From Streptomyces sp. RB17 (GTDB taxonomy: Bacteria > Actinomycetota > Actinomycetes > Streptomycetales > Streptomycetaceae), in assembly GCF_009604455.1 (NCBI RefSeq), contig NZ_WEGL01000002.1:186001-250000 (forward strand): a stretch of DNA of 64,000 nt. Reading direction: 5' to 3'. Every line of letters begins with the position of its first letter. Position 1 is the stretch's first letter. Both the position numbers and the translations under genes were made by a program. Below are positions 1-9,449 of the stretch, piece by piece. The notes under the pieces are model-generated. The model was not told the origin of the DNA and did not search any database. It saw nothing but the letters and a program-made list of their open reading frames with translations.

Positions 1-938
1 CCGGCTGCCAGATCGTCCGCGTCGCCTGCCCCACGCAGGACGACGCGGACGCCCTCGCCACCATCGCCCGCAAGTCGCAGATCCCGGTGATCGCGGACAT
101 CCACTTCCAGCCGAAGTACGTCTTCGCGGCCATCGAGGCCGGCTGCGCGGCGGTTCGCGTCAACCCGGGCAACATCAAGAAGTTCGACGACCAGGTGAAG
201 GAGATCGCGCGCGCCGCCAAGGACCACGGCACGCCGATCCGGATCGGCGTCAACGCCGGCTCCCTCGACAGACGGCTGCTGCAGAAGTACGGCAGGGCAA
301 CCCCGGAGGCGCTGGTGGAGAGCGCGCTGTGGGAGGCCTCGCTCTTCGAGGAGCACGACTTCCGGGACATCAAGATCTCGGTGAAGCACAACGACCCGGT
401 CGTGATGATCGAGGCCTACCGGCAGCTCGCCGAACAGTGCGACTACCCCCTGCACCTGGGGGTCACCGAGGCCGGTCCGGCGTTCCAGGGCACGATCAAG
501 TCGGCCGTGGCCTTCGGGGCGCTGCTCAGCCGGGGCATCGGCGACACGATCCGGGTGTCGCTGAGCGCTCCGCCCGTCGAGGAGGTCAAGGTCGGCATCC
601 AGATCCTCCAGTCGCTGGGGCTCAGGCAGCGGCGCCTGGAGATCGTCTCCTGTCCGTCCTGCGGCCGGGCCCAGGTGGATGTCTACAAGCTCGCGGAGGA
701 GGTCACGGCGGGCCTCGACGGCATGGAAGTGCCGCTCAGGGTCGCGGTGATGGGGTGCGTGGTGAACGGTCCCGGCGAGGCCCGTGAGGCCGACCTCGGA
801 GTTGCCTCGGGCAACGGAAAGGGGCAGATCTTCGTCAAGGGCGAGGTCATCAAGACCGTCCCCGAGTCGAAGATCGTGGAGACCCTGATCGAGGAGGCCA
901 TGAAGCTCGCCGAGCGGACGAGCCCCGCAGACGAATGA
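1..938 (+). CDS. ispG: 4-hydroxy-3-methylbut-2-enyl diphosphate synthase (flavodoxin), 5'-truncated by the window
   Basis: Penultimate enzyme of the MEP isoprenoid pathway; it converts MEcPP to HMBPP with a [4Fe-4S] cluster. The open frame runs from base 3 with no start, giving 311 residues; the family is roughly 385 long, so about 70 N-terminal residues lie outside the window. The TIM-barrel part ([25 protein letters not shown]) is followed by the iron-sulfur domain. Its cysteine ligands are the Cys-x2-Cys pair encoded at 651-662 (SCPSCGR) and the third Cys at 756-758 ([10 protein letters not shown]). The gene lies 39 bp before dxs in the same direction. Streptomyces usually carries a second ispG/dxs copy inside the hopanoid cluster, which is probably what this is. 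Confidence 0.96.
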   Translation, partial: GCQIVRVACPTQDDADALATIARKSQIPVIADIHFQPKYVFAAIEAGCAAVRVNPGNIKKFDDQVKEIARAAKDHGTPIRIGVNAGSLDRRLLQKYGRATPEALVESALWEASLFEEHDFRDIKISVKHNDPVVMIEAYRQLAEQCDYPLHLGVTEAGPAFQGTIKSAVAFGALLSRGIGDTIRVSLSAPPVEEVKVGIQILQSLGLRQRRLEIVSCPSCGRAQVDVYKLAEEVTAGLDGMEVPLRVAVMGCVVNGPGEAREADLGVASGNGKGQIFVKGEVIKTVPESKIVETLIEEAMKLAERTSPADE

Positions 939-977
939 GTTGAGCACAGCACGGCACGGACCGAGAGGGGGCCCAGC

Positions 978-2876
978 GTGACCATTCTGGAGACGATCCG
1001 GACACCACGCGACGTGAAGGCGCTGTCCGAGGCGGAACTCGCTGAACTGTCCCAAGAAATACGTGAGTTCCTGGTGCATGCGGTATCGAGGACCGGTGGT
1101 CACCTCGGGCCCAATCTGGGGGTGGTGGAACTGTCCATCGCGCTCCACCGGGTCTTCGAGTCACCGGTCGACCGCATCCTGTGGGACACCGGCCATCAGT
1201 CCTACGTCCACAAGTTGCTGACCGGTCGTCAGGATTTTTCCAAGCTGCGCGGCAAGGGCGGGCTGTCCGGCTACCCCTCGCGCGAGGAGTCCGAGCACGA
1301 CGTCATCGAGAACAGCCACGCCTCCACCGCGCTCGGCTGGGCCGACGGCCTCGCCAAGGCCAACCAGGTGCAGGGGGAGAAGGGCCATGTGGTCGCCGTC
1401 ATCGGCGACGGCGCGCTGACCGGCGGCATGGCCTGGGAGGCGCTGAACAACATCGCGGCCGCCAAGGACCGGCCGCTGATCATCGTCGTCAACGACAACG
1501 AACGCTCCTACGCCCCGACCATCGGCGGCCTCGCCAACCACCTGGCCACCCTGCGCACCACCGACAGCTACGAGAAAGTCCTGGCCTGGGGCAAGGACGT
1601 GCTGCTGCGCACCCCGATCGTCGGGAACACGATCTACGAGTCCCTGCACGGCGCGAAGAAGGGCTTCAAGGACGCGTTCGCCCCGCAGGGCATGTTCGAG
1701 GACCTGGGGCTGAAGTACCTGGGCCCGATCGACGGCCACGACATCAAGGCCGTCGAGTCGGCGCTGCGCCGGGCGAAACGGTTCCACGGCCCGGTCCTGG
1801 TCCACTGCCTCACCGAGAAGGGCCGCGGCTACGAGCCCGCCCTCGCCCACGAGGAGGACCACTTCCACACGGTCGGCGTGATGGACCCGCTGACCTGCGA
1901 GCCGCTCGCGCCGTCCAACGGACCCTCCTGGACCTCGGTGTTCGGCGACGAGATCGTGAAGATCGGCGAGGAACGGGACGACGTCGTCGCCATCACCGCG
2001 GCCATGTTGCACCCGGTCGGCCTCGGCAGGTTCGCCGAGCGCTTCCCCGACCGGGTGTGGGACGTGGGCATCGCCGAGCAGCACGCCGCGGTGTCGGCGG
2101 CCGGCCTCGCCACCGGCGGGCTGCACCCCGTCGTCGCCGTCTACGCCACCTTCCTCAACCGCGCCTTCGACCAGCTGCTGATGGACGTCGCCCTGCACCG
2201 CTGCGGTGTCACCTTCGTCCTCGACCGGGCCGGCGTCACCGGAGTCGACGGGGCCTCCCACAACGGCATGTGGGACATGTCGGTCCTCCAGGTCGTCCCG
2301 GGCCTCAGGATCGCCGCCCCGCGCGACGCCGGTCAGCTGCGCGCGCAGCTGCGCGAGGCCGTCGCCGTGGACGACGCGCCGACCCTGGTCCGCTTCCCGA
2401 AGGAGTCGGTCGGCCCGGACATCCCGGCCCTCGACCGCGTCGGCGGCATGGACGTGCTGCACCGCGCCGAACGCCCCGAGGTGCTGCTGGTGGCCGTCGG
2501 CGTGATGGCGCCGGTGTGCCTGCAGGCGGCCGACCTGCTGCAGGCGCGCGGCATCAACTGCACGGTGGTGGACCCCCGTTGGGTCAAGCCCGTCGACCCC
2601 TCGCTGCCGGGCCTCGCCGCCGAGCACCGGCTGGTGGCCGTGGTGGAGGACAACAGCCGCTCGGCGGGCGTCGGTTCGGCCGTGGCGCTGGCCCTCGGCG
2701 ACGCCGACGTGGACGTTCCGGTGCGGCGGTTCGGCATCCCGGAGCAGTTCCTCGCGCACGCCAAGCGCGGTGAGGTGCTGGCCGACATCGGTCTCACGCC
2801 CGTCGAGATCGCCGGGCGGATCAGTGGGAGCCTGGCCGTCAAGGACGCGAGCGGCACAGCCAAGGAGAGTGAATGA
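978..2876 (+). CDS. dxs: 1-deoxy-D-xylulose-5-phosphate synthase
   Basis: TPP-dependent condensation of pyruvate and glyceraldehyde-3-phosphate, the first step of the MEP pathway. At 632 residues it is full length. Visible features are the [18 protein letters not shown]-terminal block, the TPP/Mg motif starting [16 protein letters not shown] (about residue 148) and closing with the VVNDN segment, and the second transketolase-type domain with [15 protein letters not shown]. The GTG start at 978 follows a GAGGGGG Shine-Dalgarno stretch. The stop overlaps the next gene by ATGA. Its place between ispG and a class III aminotransferase indicates the secondary, hopanoid-linked dxs rather than the housekeeping copy; that last point is inference from gene order. 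Confidence 0.96.
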   Translation: MTILETIRTPRDVKALSEAELAELSQEIREFLVHAVSRTGGHLGPNLGVVELSIALHRVFESPVDRILWDTGHQSYVHKLLTGRQDFSKLRGKGGLSGYPSREESEHDVIENSHASTALGWADGLAKANQVQGEKGHVVAVIGDGALTGGMAWEALNNIAAAKDRPLIIVVNDNERSYAPTIGGLANHLATLRTTDSYEKVLAWGKDVLLRTPIVGNTIYESLHGAKKGFKDAFAPQGMFEDLGLKYLGPIDGHDIKAVESALRRAKRFHGPVLVHCLTEKGRGYEPALAHEEDHFHTVGVMDPLTCEPLAPSNGPSWTSVFGDEIVKIGEERDDVVAITAAMLHPVGLGRFAERFPDRVWDVGIAEQHAAVSAAGLATGGLHPVVAVYATFLNRAFDQLLMDVALHRCGVTFVLDRAGVTGVDGASHNGMWDMSVLQVVPGLRIAAPRDAGQLRAQLREAVAVDDAPTLVRFPKESVGPDIPALDRVGGMDVLHRAERPEVLLVAVGVMAPVCLQAADLLQARGINCTVVDPRWVKPVDPSLPGLAAEHRLVAVVEDNSRSAGVGSAVALALGDADVDVPVRRFGIPEQFLAHAKRGEVLADIGLTPVEIAGRISGSLAVKDASGTAKESE

Positions 2877-4258
2877 GCACGGAGTTCGACCTCGGCGCGC
2901 TGCTCGCCGAGCGGGGAGCCGAACGCTACGAGCTGCACACCGAGTACCTCAATCCGCAGCTCCCGCGCATGCTGCACACCATCGGCTTCGACAAGGTCTA
3001 CGAGCGGGCCGAGGGCGCCCACTTCTACGACGCCGACGGCAACGACCACCTGGACATGCTCGCCGGGTTCGGGGTGATGGGCCTCGGCCGCCACCACCCG
3101 GTCGTCCGCAAGGCCCTGCACGACGTGCTCGACCTGGACCTCGCCGACCTCACCCGGTTCGACTGCCAGCCGCTGCCCGGTCTGCTCGCCGAGCGGCTCC
3201 TCACCCACAGCCCGCACCTGGACCGGGTGTTCTTCGGCAACAGCGGCACGGAGGCCGTCGAGACGGCCCTGAAGTTCGCCCGGTACGCCACCGGCAAGCC
3301 CAGGATCCTCTACTGCGACCACGCCTTCCACGGCCTGACCACCGGCTCCCTGTCGGTCAACGGCGAGAGCGGCTTCCGCGACGGCTTCGCCCCGCTGCTG
3401 CCCGACACCGCCGTACCGCTCGGCGATCTCGACACCCTGGCACGGGAGTTGATGAAGGGCGACGTGGCCGCCCTGATCGTGGAGCCGATCCAGGGCAAGG
3501 GGGTGCACGAGGCCCCGCCCGGCTATCTGCGCGCCGCGCAGGAGCTGCTGCACAAGCACAAGGCGCTGCTCATCGCCGACGAGGTGCAGACCGGTCTCGG
3601 CCGCACCGGCGACTTCTACGCCTACCAGCACGAGGACGGCGTCGAACCCGACCTGGTGTGCGTGGCCAAGGCGCTGTCCGGCGGGTACGTGCCGGTCGGC
3701 GCCACCCTCGGCAAGGACTGGATCTTCAAGAAGGTCTACTCGTCCATGGACCGTGTCCTGGTCCATTCGGCGAGCTTCGGATCCAACGCCCAGGCGATGG
3801 CGTGCGGACTCGCGGTACTGTCGGTGATGGAGAACGAGCAGATCGTCGCGGGCGTACGCAAGACGGGCGAGCTGCTGAAGTCCCGGCTGACCGCGCTGAT
3901 CGACACCTACGAGCTGCTCGCCGACGTCCGCGGCCGGGGCCTGATGATCGGCATCGAGTTCGGCAGGCCCTCCTCGCTGAAGCTGCGCAGCCGCTGGGCC
4001 ATGCTCCAGGCCGCGCGCAAGGGCCTGTTCGCCCAGATGGTCGTCGTACCGCTGCTGCAGCGGCACCGGATCCTCACCCAGGTCTCCGGCGACCACCTGG
4101 AGGTGATCAAGCTGATCCCGCCGCTGATCATCGACGAGGCGGACGTCGAGCGGTTCGTGGCCGCCTTCACGGCGGTGATGGACGACGCGCACAGCGGCGG
4201 CGGCCTGATGTGGGACTTCGGCAAGACCCTGATCAAGCAGGCGGTGGCGGGCCGCTGA
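2873..4258 (+). CDS. hpnO: Class III PLP aminotransferase, HpnO-like (hopanoid side-chain amination)
   Basis: 461-residue fold-type I aminotransferase of the acetylornithine/ornithine class III group. Visible motifs are [19 protein letters not shown] (cofactor phosphate region), [17 protein letters not shown] (PLP ring Asp) and the Schiff-base lysine K266 in [15 protein letters not shown]. The start overlaps the dxs stop (ATGA), so translation is coupled. In hopanoid clusters an aminotransferase in this position (HpnO) introduces the amino group of aminobacteriohopanetriol. That assignment rests on the ispG-dxs-aminotransferase order; from sequence alone another class III specificity cannot be excluded. 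Confidence 0.8.
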   Translation: MSTEFDLGALLAERGAERYELHTEYLNPQLPRMLHTIGFDKVYERAEGAHFYDADGNDHLDMLAGFGVMGLGRHHPVVRKALHDVLDLDLADLTRFDCQPLPGLLAERLLTHSPHLDRVFFGNSGTEAVETALKFARYATGKPRILYCDHAFHGLTTGSLSVNGESGFRDGFAPLLPDTAVPLGDLDTLARELMKGDVAALIVEPIQGKGVHEAPPGYLRAAQELLHKHKALLIADEVQTGLGRTGDFYAYQHEDGVEPDLVCVAKALSGGYVPVGATLGKDWIFKKVYSSMDRVLVHSASFGSNAQAMACGLAVLSVMENEQIVAGVRKTGELLKSRLTALIDTYELLADVRGRGLMIGIEFGRPSSLKLRSRWAMLQAARKGLFAQMVVVPLLQRHRILTQVSGDHLEVIKLIPPLIIDEADVERFVAAFTAVMDDAHSGGGLMWDFGKTLIKQAVAGR

Positions 4259-4265
4259 CCGGTTG

Positions 4266-4574
4266 CTATACGCCCAATACGCCCAGCAGCAGGAAGCCCA
4301 CGGAGAGATCGGCGAGCCCGATCACTCCGAGCACGATGCCGACGACCGAGGTCCACAGCCGGCCGATGCCCCGGCCGGCGTAGTAGACGCCCATGGCGCC
4401 GAAGGTGACGGCGAGCCCGCCGGCGAGGAGCGACCAGGGCAGCAGCGTGAAGGTGAGCGTGGGCCACACGCCCGCCCCGGACACGACCCCCAGGGCGAGC
4501 GCGAGGGGTCCGAGGGCGGCGGCGGGCGTGCCGGTGTCGCGGGATTGAGGGCGTGCAGGCATCCGGTCCCCCAT
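4266..4574 (-). CDS. Small three-helix membrane protein of unknown function
   Basis: 102 residues, dominated by three hydrophobic segments: LGPLALALGVVSGAGVW, LLPWSLLAGGLAVTFGAMG and VVGIVLGVIGLADLSVGFLL. The pattern resembles short DUF4190-like Streptomyces membrane proteins, but I do not recognise a specific family. It is convergent with the aminotransferase, with only 7 bp between the two stops. A second in-frame ATG at 4562 is preceded closely by GGGGGA and may be the true start. A 14-bp palindrome (4577-4590) lies immediately upstream and could be its operator. Confidence 0.6.
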   Translation of the reverse strand: MGDRMPARPQSRDTGTPAAALGPLALALGVVSGAGVWPTLTFTLLPWSLLAGGLAVTFGAMGVYYAGRGIGRLWTSVVGIVLGVIGLADLSVGFLLLGVLGV

Positions 4575-4576
4575 TT

Positions 4577-4590
4577 TCGAACGCGTTCGA
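4577..4590. promoter_or_regulatory. Perfect 14-bp palindrome upstream of the small membrane protein gene
   Basis: TCGAACGCGTTCGA is fully self-complementary and sits 3 bp before the 4574 start codon on the minus strand, within the divergent region shared with the XRE regulator. Its position suits an operator that blocks initiation. No cognate regulator can be assigned. Confidence 0.35.
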
Positions 4591-4632
4591 CTTTGGGGGA
4601 GATTAGCAGGGGGAATCCGGCGACGAGCGCTT

Positions 4633-4667
4633 TTGCCTCATAGGCAAGAAAATTGCCGATGAGGCAA
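4633..4667. promoter_or_regulatory. Double operator: two TTGCC-N5-GGCAA sites 20 bp apart
   Basis: TTGCCTCATAGGCAA (4633-4647) and TTGCCGATGAGGCAA (4653-4667) are two perfect 5-bp-arm dyads of identical half-site and spacing. Their centres are 20 bp apart, about two helical turns, and the second ends 20 bp before the XRE/cupin regulator start at 4688. This is the expected arrangement for cooperative autoregulation by that regulator. The outer arms TTTGCCTCAT/ATGAGGCAAA are also complementary across the pair. Confidence 0.75.
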
Positions 4668-4687
4668 ACGTCGGGCTGAATGGAGGC

Positions 4688-5311
4688 ATGAACGCCTCAG
4701 ACGCCGGGCCGCCGGCGCGTCCGGGCGACGACCTGCCCGCCGTCGCACCGCAGCTGCGCGCACTGCGCCGCCGCGCCGGCCTCACCCTGGAGGCGGCGGC
4801 CCGCGAGGCCGGGCTCTCACCGGCCCATCTGTCCCGGCTGGAGACGGGACAGCGGCAGCCGTCGCTGCCGATGCTGCTGGCCCTCGCCCGCATCTACGGT
4901 ACGACCGTCTCCGACCTGCTCGGCGAGACGGTCGCCGACCGGGACGCGATCGTGCGGTCCAGGGACATGGAGCCGACCCGGGCGGGCGGCTGGACCTACT
5001 TCCAGGCGGGGGCGCCGGGCCGCGGCATGCAGGCCCTGCGCGTGCGCGTGCCGTACGGCTCACAGGGCGACATCGTGCGCGTCCACCCCGGCGAGGAGTG
5101 GCTCTACGTCCTCCGGGGCCGGCTGCGGCTGCGCCTCGGTGACACCGTGCACCTGCTCCCGCCCGGCGACAGCGCGCACTTCGACTCGCTCACCCCGCAC
5201 CGCCTCGCCGCCGAGGACCACGACGGCGTCGAGCTGCTGTTCGTCCACACCTTGCTGCAGAGCCCCACGGCCACGCTGTGCCTGGGCCCGCTGACCGGAG
5301 AGCTGCCATGA
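4688..5311 (+). CDS. XRE-family transcriptional regulator with C-terminal cupin domain
   Basis: 207 residues. Residues about 20-75 form a lambda-repressor-type HTH (LRALRRRAGLTLEAAAREAG, LSPAHLSRLETGQRQPSLPM). A cupin sensor domain follows, with VHPGEEWLYVLRGRLRLRLG and a closing LPPGDSAHFDS. The ATG at 4688 is preceded by GGAGGC. Two TTGCC-N5-GGCAA sites lie just upstream. The stop overlaps a 40-codon membrane-peptide gene (ATGA), so both are made from one message. Lying directly after the hopanoid genes, it may control them or the membrane peptide; the ligand is unknown. Confidence 0.88.
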   Translation: MNASDAGPPARPGDDLPAVAPQLRALRRRAGLTLEAAAREAGLSPAHLSRLETGQRQPSLPMLLALARIYGTTVSDLLGETVADRDAIVRSRDMEPTRAGGWTYFQAGAPGRGMQALRVRVPYGSQGDIVRVHPGEEWLYVLRGRLRLRLGDTVHLLPPGDSAHFDSLTPHRLAAEDHDGVELLFVHTLLQSPTATLCLGPLTGELP

Positions 5312-5430
5312 GCAACTTCGAGACGAAGTTTCCCCGTTCCCTGTGGATCCGGCTGATCATCTACATCGCCGCCGGCCACGTCCTGGCTGCTTTTCTCTTC
5401 CTGCTGTTCGCGTTGGGAGCGAAGAACTGA
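5308..5430 (+). CDS. 40-residue single-pass membrane peptide, translationally coupled to the XRE regulator
   Basis: ATG at 5308 overlaps the regulator stop (ATGA) and the frame closes with TGA at 5430. The product begins MSNFETKFPRSLWIRLIIYI and continues into a roughly 22-residue hydrophobic helix ending FLLFALGAKN. It is short, basic at the N-terminus, and has one transmembrane segment. It resembles the tiny DUF6126-type Streptomyces proteins paired with XRE/cupin regulators (from memory, not searched). A regulator-membrane peptide pair could couple membrane state to the regulator; that is inference. Confidence 0.75.
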   Translation: MSNFETKFPRSLWIRLIIYIAAGHVLAAFLFLLFALGAKN

Positions 5431-5452
5431 CGGACGGCTCGACGCACGTCGG

Positions 5453-6250
5453 TCAGTCCAGCAGGCGCTCGCGCAGCACGTCGCGGGACGCCCGGTCGAT
5501 GCCGAGGCCCCGTTCCAGGTAGGTGTCCACCCCGCCCCAGATCTCCTCGATGGTCTGGAACGACGCGTGGAGGTACTCGGCGCGGGCGTCGAAGAGCGGG
5601 CTGAGCAGCTCCATGATCTCCGGCGTGTACGCGGTGTCCGTGCTGCCGCTGCGGCGGACCTTGTAGCGCCGGTGCTTGGCGTTGGACTCCAGGTAGTCGG
5701 CGACGATCGCCTCGCGCTCCACACCGAGTGCGAGGAGTGTCACCGCTATGGAGATACCCGCGCGGTCCTTGCCCGCCGCGCAGTGCATCAGGGCGGGCAC
5801 GCTGTCCTCGACGAGGGCGCGCAGCACCCGGGAGTGCTCTGCGGTGCGCTCCGTGACGATCGACCGGTACGAGGCGATCATCCGGGCCGCCCCCTTGCCG
5901 TCGTCCAGGATGCCACGCAGCTGCTCGAGATCGCCGTCGCGGACCATCTTCCAGAACTCGGCGCCGTCCGCCGGGTCGCTCAGCGGCAGGTTCACGTTCC
6001 GCACGCCGGGCAGCGCGACGTCCGGGCCCTCCAGCTTCTGGTCGGCCGCGTTGCGGAAGTCGAAGATCGTGTGCAGGCCCAGGGAGGCGAGGAAGGCCGC
6101 GTCCTCGTCCGTCGCGTGCGCCAGATGCCCGCTGCGGAACAGCACGCCGTGACGCACCCGCCGTCCGTCCGTGGTGGGCAGACCGCCCACGTCACGGAAA
6201 TTGCGCACGCCGGCCAGCTCCGGCTCGGTCGACGGGACCTGCTGCGTCAC
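5453..6250 (-). CDS. Tyrosine-protein phosphatase (dual-specificity/PtpB-like)
   Basis: 265 residues from the GTG at 6250, chosen because GGAGGA lies about 6 bases upstream; the frame also extends to 6319. The signature loop HCAAGKDRAGIS supplies the nucleophilic Cys and the Arg of C-x5-R. The N-terminal GVRNFRDVGGLPT block is typical of bacterial Tyr phosphatases of the Y_phosphatase3 group. It probably dephosphorylates phosphotyrosine or phosphoinositide-like substrates in the cytosol. It converges on the hopanoid-side genes and has no obvious operon partner. Confidence 0.88.
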   Translation of the reverse strand: MTQQVPSTEPELAGVRNFRDVGGLPTTDGRRVRHGVLFRSGHLAHATDEDAAFLASLGLHTIFDFRNAADQKLEGPDVALPGVRNVNLPLSDPADGAEFWKMVRDGDLEQLRGILDDGKGAARMIASYRSIVTERTAEHSRVLRALVEDSVPALMHCAAGKDRAGISIAVTLLALGVEREAIVADYLESNAKHRRYKVRRSGSTDTAYTPEIMELLSPLFDARAEYLHASFQTIEEIWGGVDTYLERGLGIDRASRDVLRERLLD

Positions 6251-6403
6251 GGGGGCTCCTCCCGGTTCGGGCCCCGCCGCCGTGTCTCGCCGGCGGGCGC
6301 TCCGTCGACCATACGACATCGGTTTCCTCGGGCAAGGAGTTGTCCACAGGCATTGTCACCAGGGGCTCCGCAGACTGATGATGTTGGCACTTGAGCGGAT
6401 CTG

Positions 6404-8497
6404 TTGACACCTGTGAGGTCTTACGTGGTGGACATCGCCGAAGACGGTCGTACCTGGCTCCTCTCGGGGCCCACCAGTAGCTATGCCCTGCATCTCACCG
6501 ACGCGGACGAGCTGCTCCATCTGCACTGGGGGCCACGCATCGCGCTCGCGGACGCGGAGGCCCTGGCCAAGGACCCGCTGCCCGGCTACTGGCCCTTCGA
6601 GTCCCCGCTCGACGGCCGCGAGGAGTACCCCGTCGAGGGCGGCCCCCGCTTCGTCCGCCCGGCCCTGTCCGTGCGCACCGAGGAGCGGCGCGGCACGGAG
6701 TGGCGTTTCGTGTCGTACGGCAGCGAGGGTGACGGGCTGCGCCTGCGCTTCGACGACGACGGCCTCGCCGTCACCCTCCACTACCGGATGCGCGGAGACG
6801 TCGTCGAGCGCTGGGTCACCGTGGCGAACGGCACGCACGCGCGCGTGGAGCTGCTCCGCGCCGACGCGGCCACCTGGACCCTGCCCGACCGCGACGGCTG
6901 GCGGCTGTCCCAGCTGCACGGCCGCTGGGCCGCCGAGTCCCTCCTCACCACCGCCCAGCTCACCTACGGCGAGAAGGTCATCGGCAGCCGCCGCGGCCAC
7001 ACCGGCCACCAGCACCTGCCCTGGGTGGCACTCGACACCGACGCCGGCGAGGAGAACGGTGAGGTGTACGGCTGCGCACTCGGCTGGTCCGGCTCCTGGC
7101 GCATCGCGGTCGCCCAACTCCCGGACGCGCGCGTGCAGATCACGGGCGGCGCCGGCTACGACGACTCGGGCCTGCTGCTCCTTCAGCCGGGGGAGTCGTA
7201 CACCACACCCGTCTTCGCGGGCCTGTGGAGCGACGGCGGCTTCGGCGGCGCGAGCCGCAGCTGGCACGCCTACCAGCGTGCGTACGTCATCCCGGACGCC
7301 GGGCGGGACCGCCCGGTGCTCTTCAACTCCTGGGAGGCGACGACCTTCGACATCTCCCAGGAGCAGCAGCTCGCGCTCGCCCGCCGGGCCGCCGGAATCG
7401 GCGTGGAGCTGTTCGTCGTGGACGACGGCTGGTTCGGTGCCCGCACCAGCGACCGCGCGGGCCTCGGCGACTGGACCCCCAACCCCGACCGCTTCCCGCA
7501 CGGCCTGAAGCCGCTCGCCGACCAGGTGCACGGCCTCGGCATGCAGTTCGGCATCTGGGTCGAGCCCGAGATGGTCAACCCGGACAGCGACCTGTACCGC
7601 GCCCACCCCGACTGGGTGCAGTACCAACCGGGACGGAAGCGGACGGAACTGCGCAACCAGCTCGTCCTCAACCTCGCCCGCGAGGACGTCCAGGAGTACC
7701 TCTGGGAGCAGTTGGACACCCTGCTCTCCAGCGCGCCGATCGACTATGTGAAGTGGGACTTCAACCGCTGCTTCACCGACGCCGGCTGGCCCGGCGAGCC
7801 GTACCCGCAGCGCCTGTGGGTGGACCATGTCCGCGCCTTCTACGCCCTGCTGGACCGGCTGCGCGCGGCCCACCCGGGGGTCGCCTTCGAGTCCTGCTCG
7901 GGCGGCGGCGGCCGGATCGACCTCGGTGTCATGAGCCGTACCGACCAGGTGTGGACCTCCGACAACACCGACCCGCTCGACCGGCTCGCCATCCAGCACG
8001 GCTTCAGTCAGATCCACCCCGCCCGGGTCATGGCAGCCTGGGTCACCGACAGCCCGAACACCCAGCTCAACGGCCGGGCCAGCTCGCTGCGGTTCCGGTT
8101 CGTCAGCGCCATGGCGGGTGTCCTCGGGGTCGGCGGCGACCTCACCGAGTGGACCGACCAGGAGCTGGCCGAGGCCCGGCAGTGGGTCGAGCTCTACAAG
8201 GAGATCCGCCCGGTCGTCCAGCAGGGCGAGCTGTACCGGCTGAGGCCCCCGGCCGGTGGTCTGAGCGCCGTCCAGTACGTGCTGGGGGAGGAGACGGTGG
8301 TCCTCGCCTGGCTCCAGGCGCAGAGCTACGGCGAGCCGGTGCCGGCGCTGCGGCTGCGCGGACTCGACCCCACGGCGTCGTACGAATGCCGCGAAACGGG
8401 TGAAGTGCACCGGGGTGCGGTTCTGCTGCACCACGGGCTGCGCACCGGACTCAAGGGCGACCTGGATGCCACGGTCCTCCGGCTGCGCCGCATCTGA
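6404..8497 (+). CDS. Alpha-galactosidase, glycoside hydrolase family 36
   Basis: Retaining hydrolysis of terminal alpha-galactosides such as melibiose and raffinose. About 697 residues, the GH36 norm. Hallmarks are FNSWEATTFD, ELFVVDDGWFGAR, the nucleophile block YVKWDFNRCFTDAG, SCSGGGGRIDLGVM, and the acid/base Asp in VWTSDNTDPLDR. There is no signal peptide, so it acts in the cytosol. The start is uncertain: TTG 6404 opens the frame, with GTG codons at 6413, 6425 and 6428 also possible and no strong Shine-Dalgarno. A stem-loop follows at 8504-8530. No transporter is adjacent. Confidence 0.93.
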   Translation: MTPVRSYVVDIAEDGRTWLLSGPTSSYALHLTDADELLHLHWGPRIALADAEALAKDPLPGYWPFESPLDGREEYPVEGGPRFVRPALSVRTEERRGTEWRFVSYGSEGDGLRLRFDDDGLAVTLHYRMRGDVVERWVTVANGTHARVELLRADAATWTLPDRDGWRLSQLHGRWAAESLLTTAQLTYGEKVIGSRRGHTGHQHLPWVALDTDAGEENGEVYGCALGWSGSWRIAVAQLPDARVQITGGAGYDDSGLLLLQPGESYTTPVFAGLWSDGGFGGASRSWHAYQRAYVIPDAGRDRPVLFNSWEATTFDISQEQQLALARRAAGIGVELFVVDDGWFGARTSDRAGLGDWTPNPDRFPHGLKPLADQVHGLGMQFGIWVEPEMVNPDSDLYRAHPDWVQYQPGRKRTELRNQLVLNLAREDVQEYLWEQLDTLLSSAPIDYVKWDFNRCFTDAGWPGEPYPQRLWVDHVRAFYALLDRLRAAHPGVAFESCSGGGGRIDLGVMSRTDQVWTSDNTDPLDRLAIQHGFSQIHPARVMAAWVTDSPNTQLNGRASSLRFRFVSAMAGVLGVGGDLTEWTDQELAEARQWVELYKEIRPVVQQGELYRLRPPAGGLSAVQYVLGEETVVLAWLQAQSYGEPVPALRLRGLDPTASYECRETGEVHRGAVLLHHGLRTGLKGDLDATVLRLRRI

Positions 8498-8503
8498 GCT
8501 TTC

Positions 8504-8530
8504 TGCCACCAGCCTTATTCCTGGTTGGCA
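8504..8530 (+). terminator. Stem-loop terminator after the alpha-galactosidase gene
   Basis: TGCCACCAG pairs with CTGGTTGGCA (one bulged base) around a short loop, and is followed by the AT-rich AATTATTT, unusual in this GC-rich sequence. Confidence 0.55.
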
Positions 8531-8617
8531 AATTATTTAAGAGTGTCACATCTCACCGTTCGTCAACCCCTCCTTACGGTCGCGTAGGTCACATGCGAAG
8601 GTGAATCATGGTCCGAC

Positions 8618-9436
8618 GTGGCAGACGATTCGAAGAATGACAACAGATCAGTGATCGGGTCGTACGTGGCGGTGGGGGACAGCTTCACCGAGGGCGTCGG
8701 CGACCCGGGGCCCGACGGGGCGTTCGTGGGCTGGGCCGACCGGTTCGCGGTGCTGCTCGCCGACCGGCAGCCCGAGGGCGACTTCAGGTACACCAACCTC
8801 GCGGTTCGCGGGAAGCTGCTCGACCAGATCGTGCAGGATCAGCTGCCGAAGGCCGTCGAACTGGCCCCGGACCTGGTCTCCTTCTGCGCGGGCGGCAACG
8901 ACATCATCCGGCCCGGCACCGACCCGGACGAGGTGGCCGAGCGCTTCGAACGGGCCGTGGCCCGGCTGACCGAGGCGGCCGGCACGGTCATGGTGACGAC
9001 CGGCTTCGACACCCGTGGCGTCCCCCTGCTCAAGCATCTGCGGGGCAAGATCGCCACGTACAACGGGCATGTCCGTGCCATCGCCGACCGGTACGGATGC
9101 CCGGTGCTCGACCTGTGGTCCCTGAAGTCCGTGCAGGACCGCAGGGCCTGGGACAGCGACCGGCTCCACCTGTCGCCCGAGGGGCACACGCGCGTGGCGC
9201 TGCGCGCCGGTCAGGTCCTCGGTCTGGAGGTCCCGGCCGACCCGGAGCAGCCATGGCCGCCGCAGCCGCCCCGGGGCACCCTGGAGATCCGCCGCGACGA
9301 CGTCCACTGGGCCCGCGAGTACCTCGTCCCGTGGATCGGCCGCAGACTGCGCGGCGAGTCCTCCGGCGACCATGTGACGGCGAAGGGGACCCTGTCCCCG
9401 GACGACATCAAGATGCGCATCGCCTCGGTGGCCTGA
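8618..9436 (+). CDS. SGNH/GDSL-type esterase
   Basis: 272 residues, GTG start. Block I AVGDSFTEGVGDP carries the catalytic Ser, block III GGNDI the oxyanion Asn, and block V DRLHLSPEGHTR the Asp-x2-His dyad. There is no signal peptide or transmembrane segment, so it is probably a cytosolic esterase or deacylase on small esters. An ATG at 8608 is out of frame. The C-terminal 70 residues beyond the SGNH core are basic. It stands alone between two hairpins (8504-8530 and 9450-9480). Confidence 0.88.
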   Translation: MADDSKNDNRSVIGSYVAVGDSFTEGVGDPGPDGAFVGWADRFAVLLADRQPEGDFRYTNLAVRGKLLDQIVQDQLPKAVELAPDLVSFCAGGNDIIRPGTDPDEVAERFERAVARLTEAAGTVMVTTGFDTRGVPLLKHLRGKIATYNGHVRAIADRYGCPVLDLWSLKSVQDRRAWDSDRLHLSPEGHTRVALRAGQVLGLEVPADPEQPWPPQPPRGTLEIRRDDVHWAREYLVPWIGRRLRGESSGDHVTAKGTLSPDDIKMRIASVA

Positions 9437-9449
9437 CCCGCACCGGCAT

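Noticed and set aside
8608..8640. ATG start at 8608 for the SGNH gene
   Set aside because: Out of frame with the hydrolase; it yields only a ten-codon peptide.
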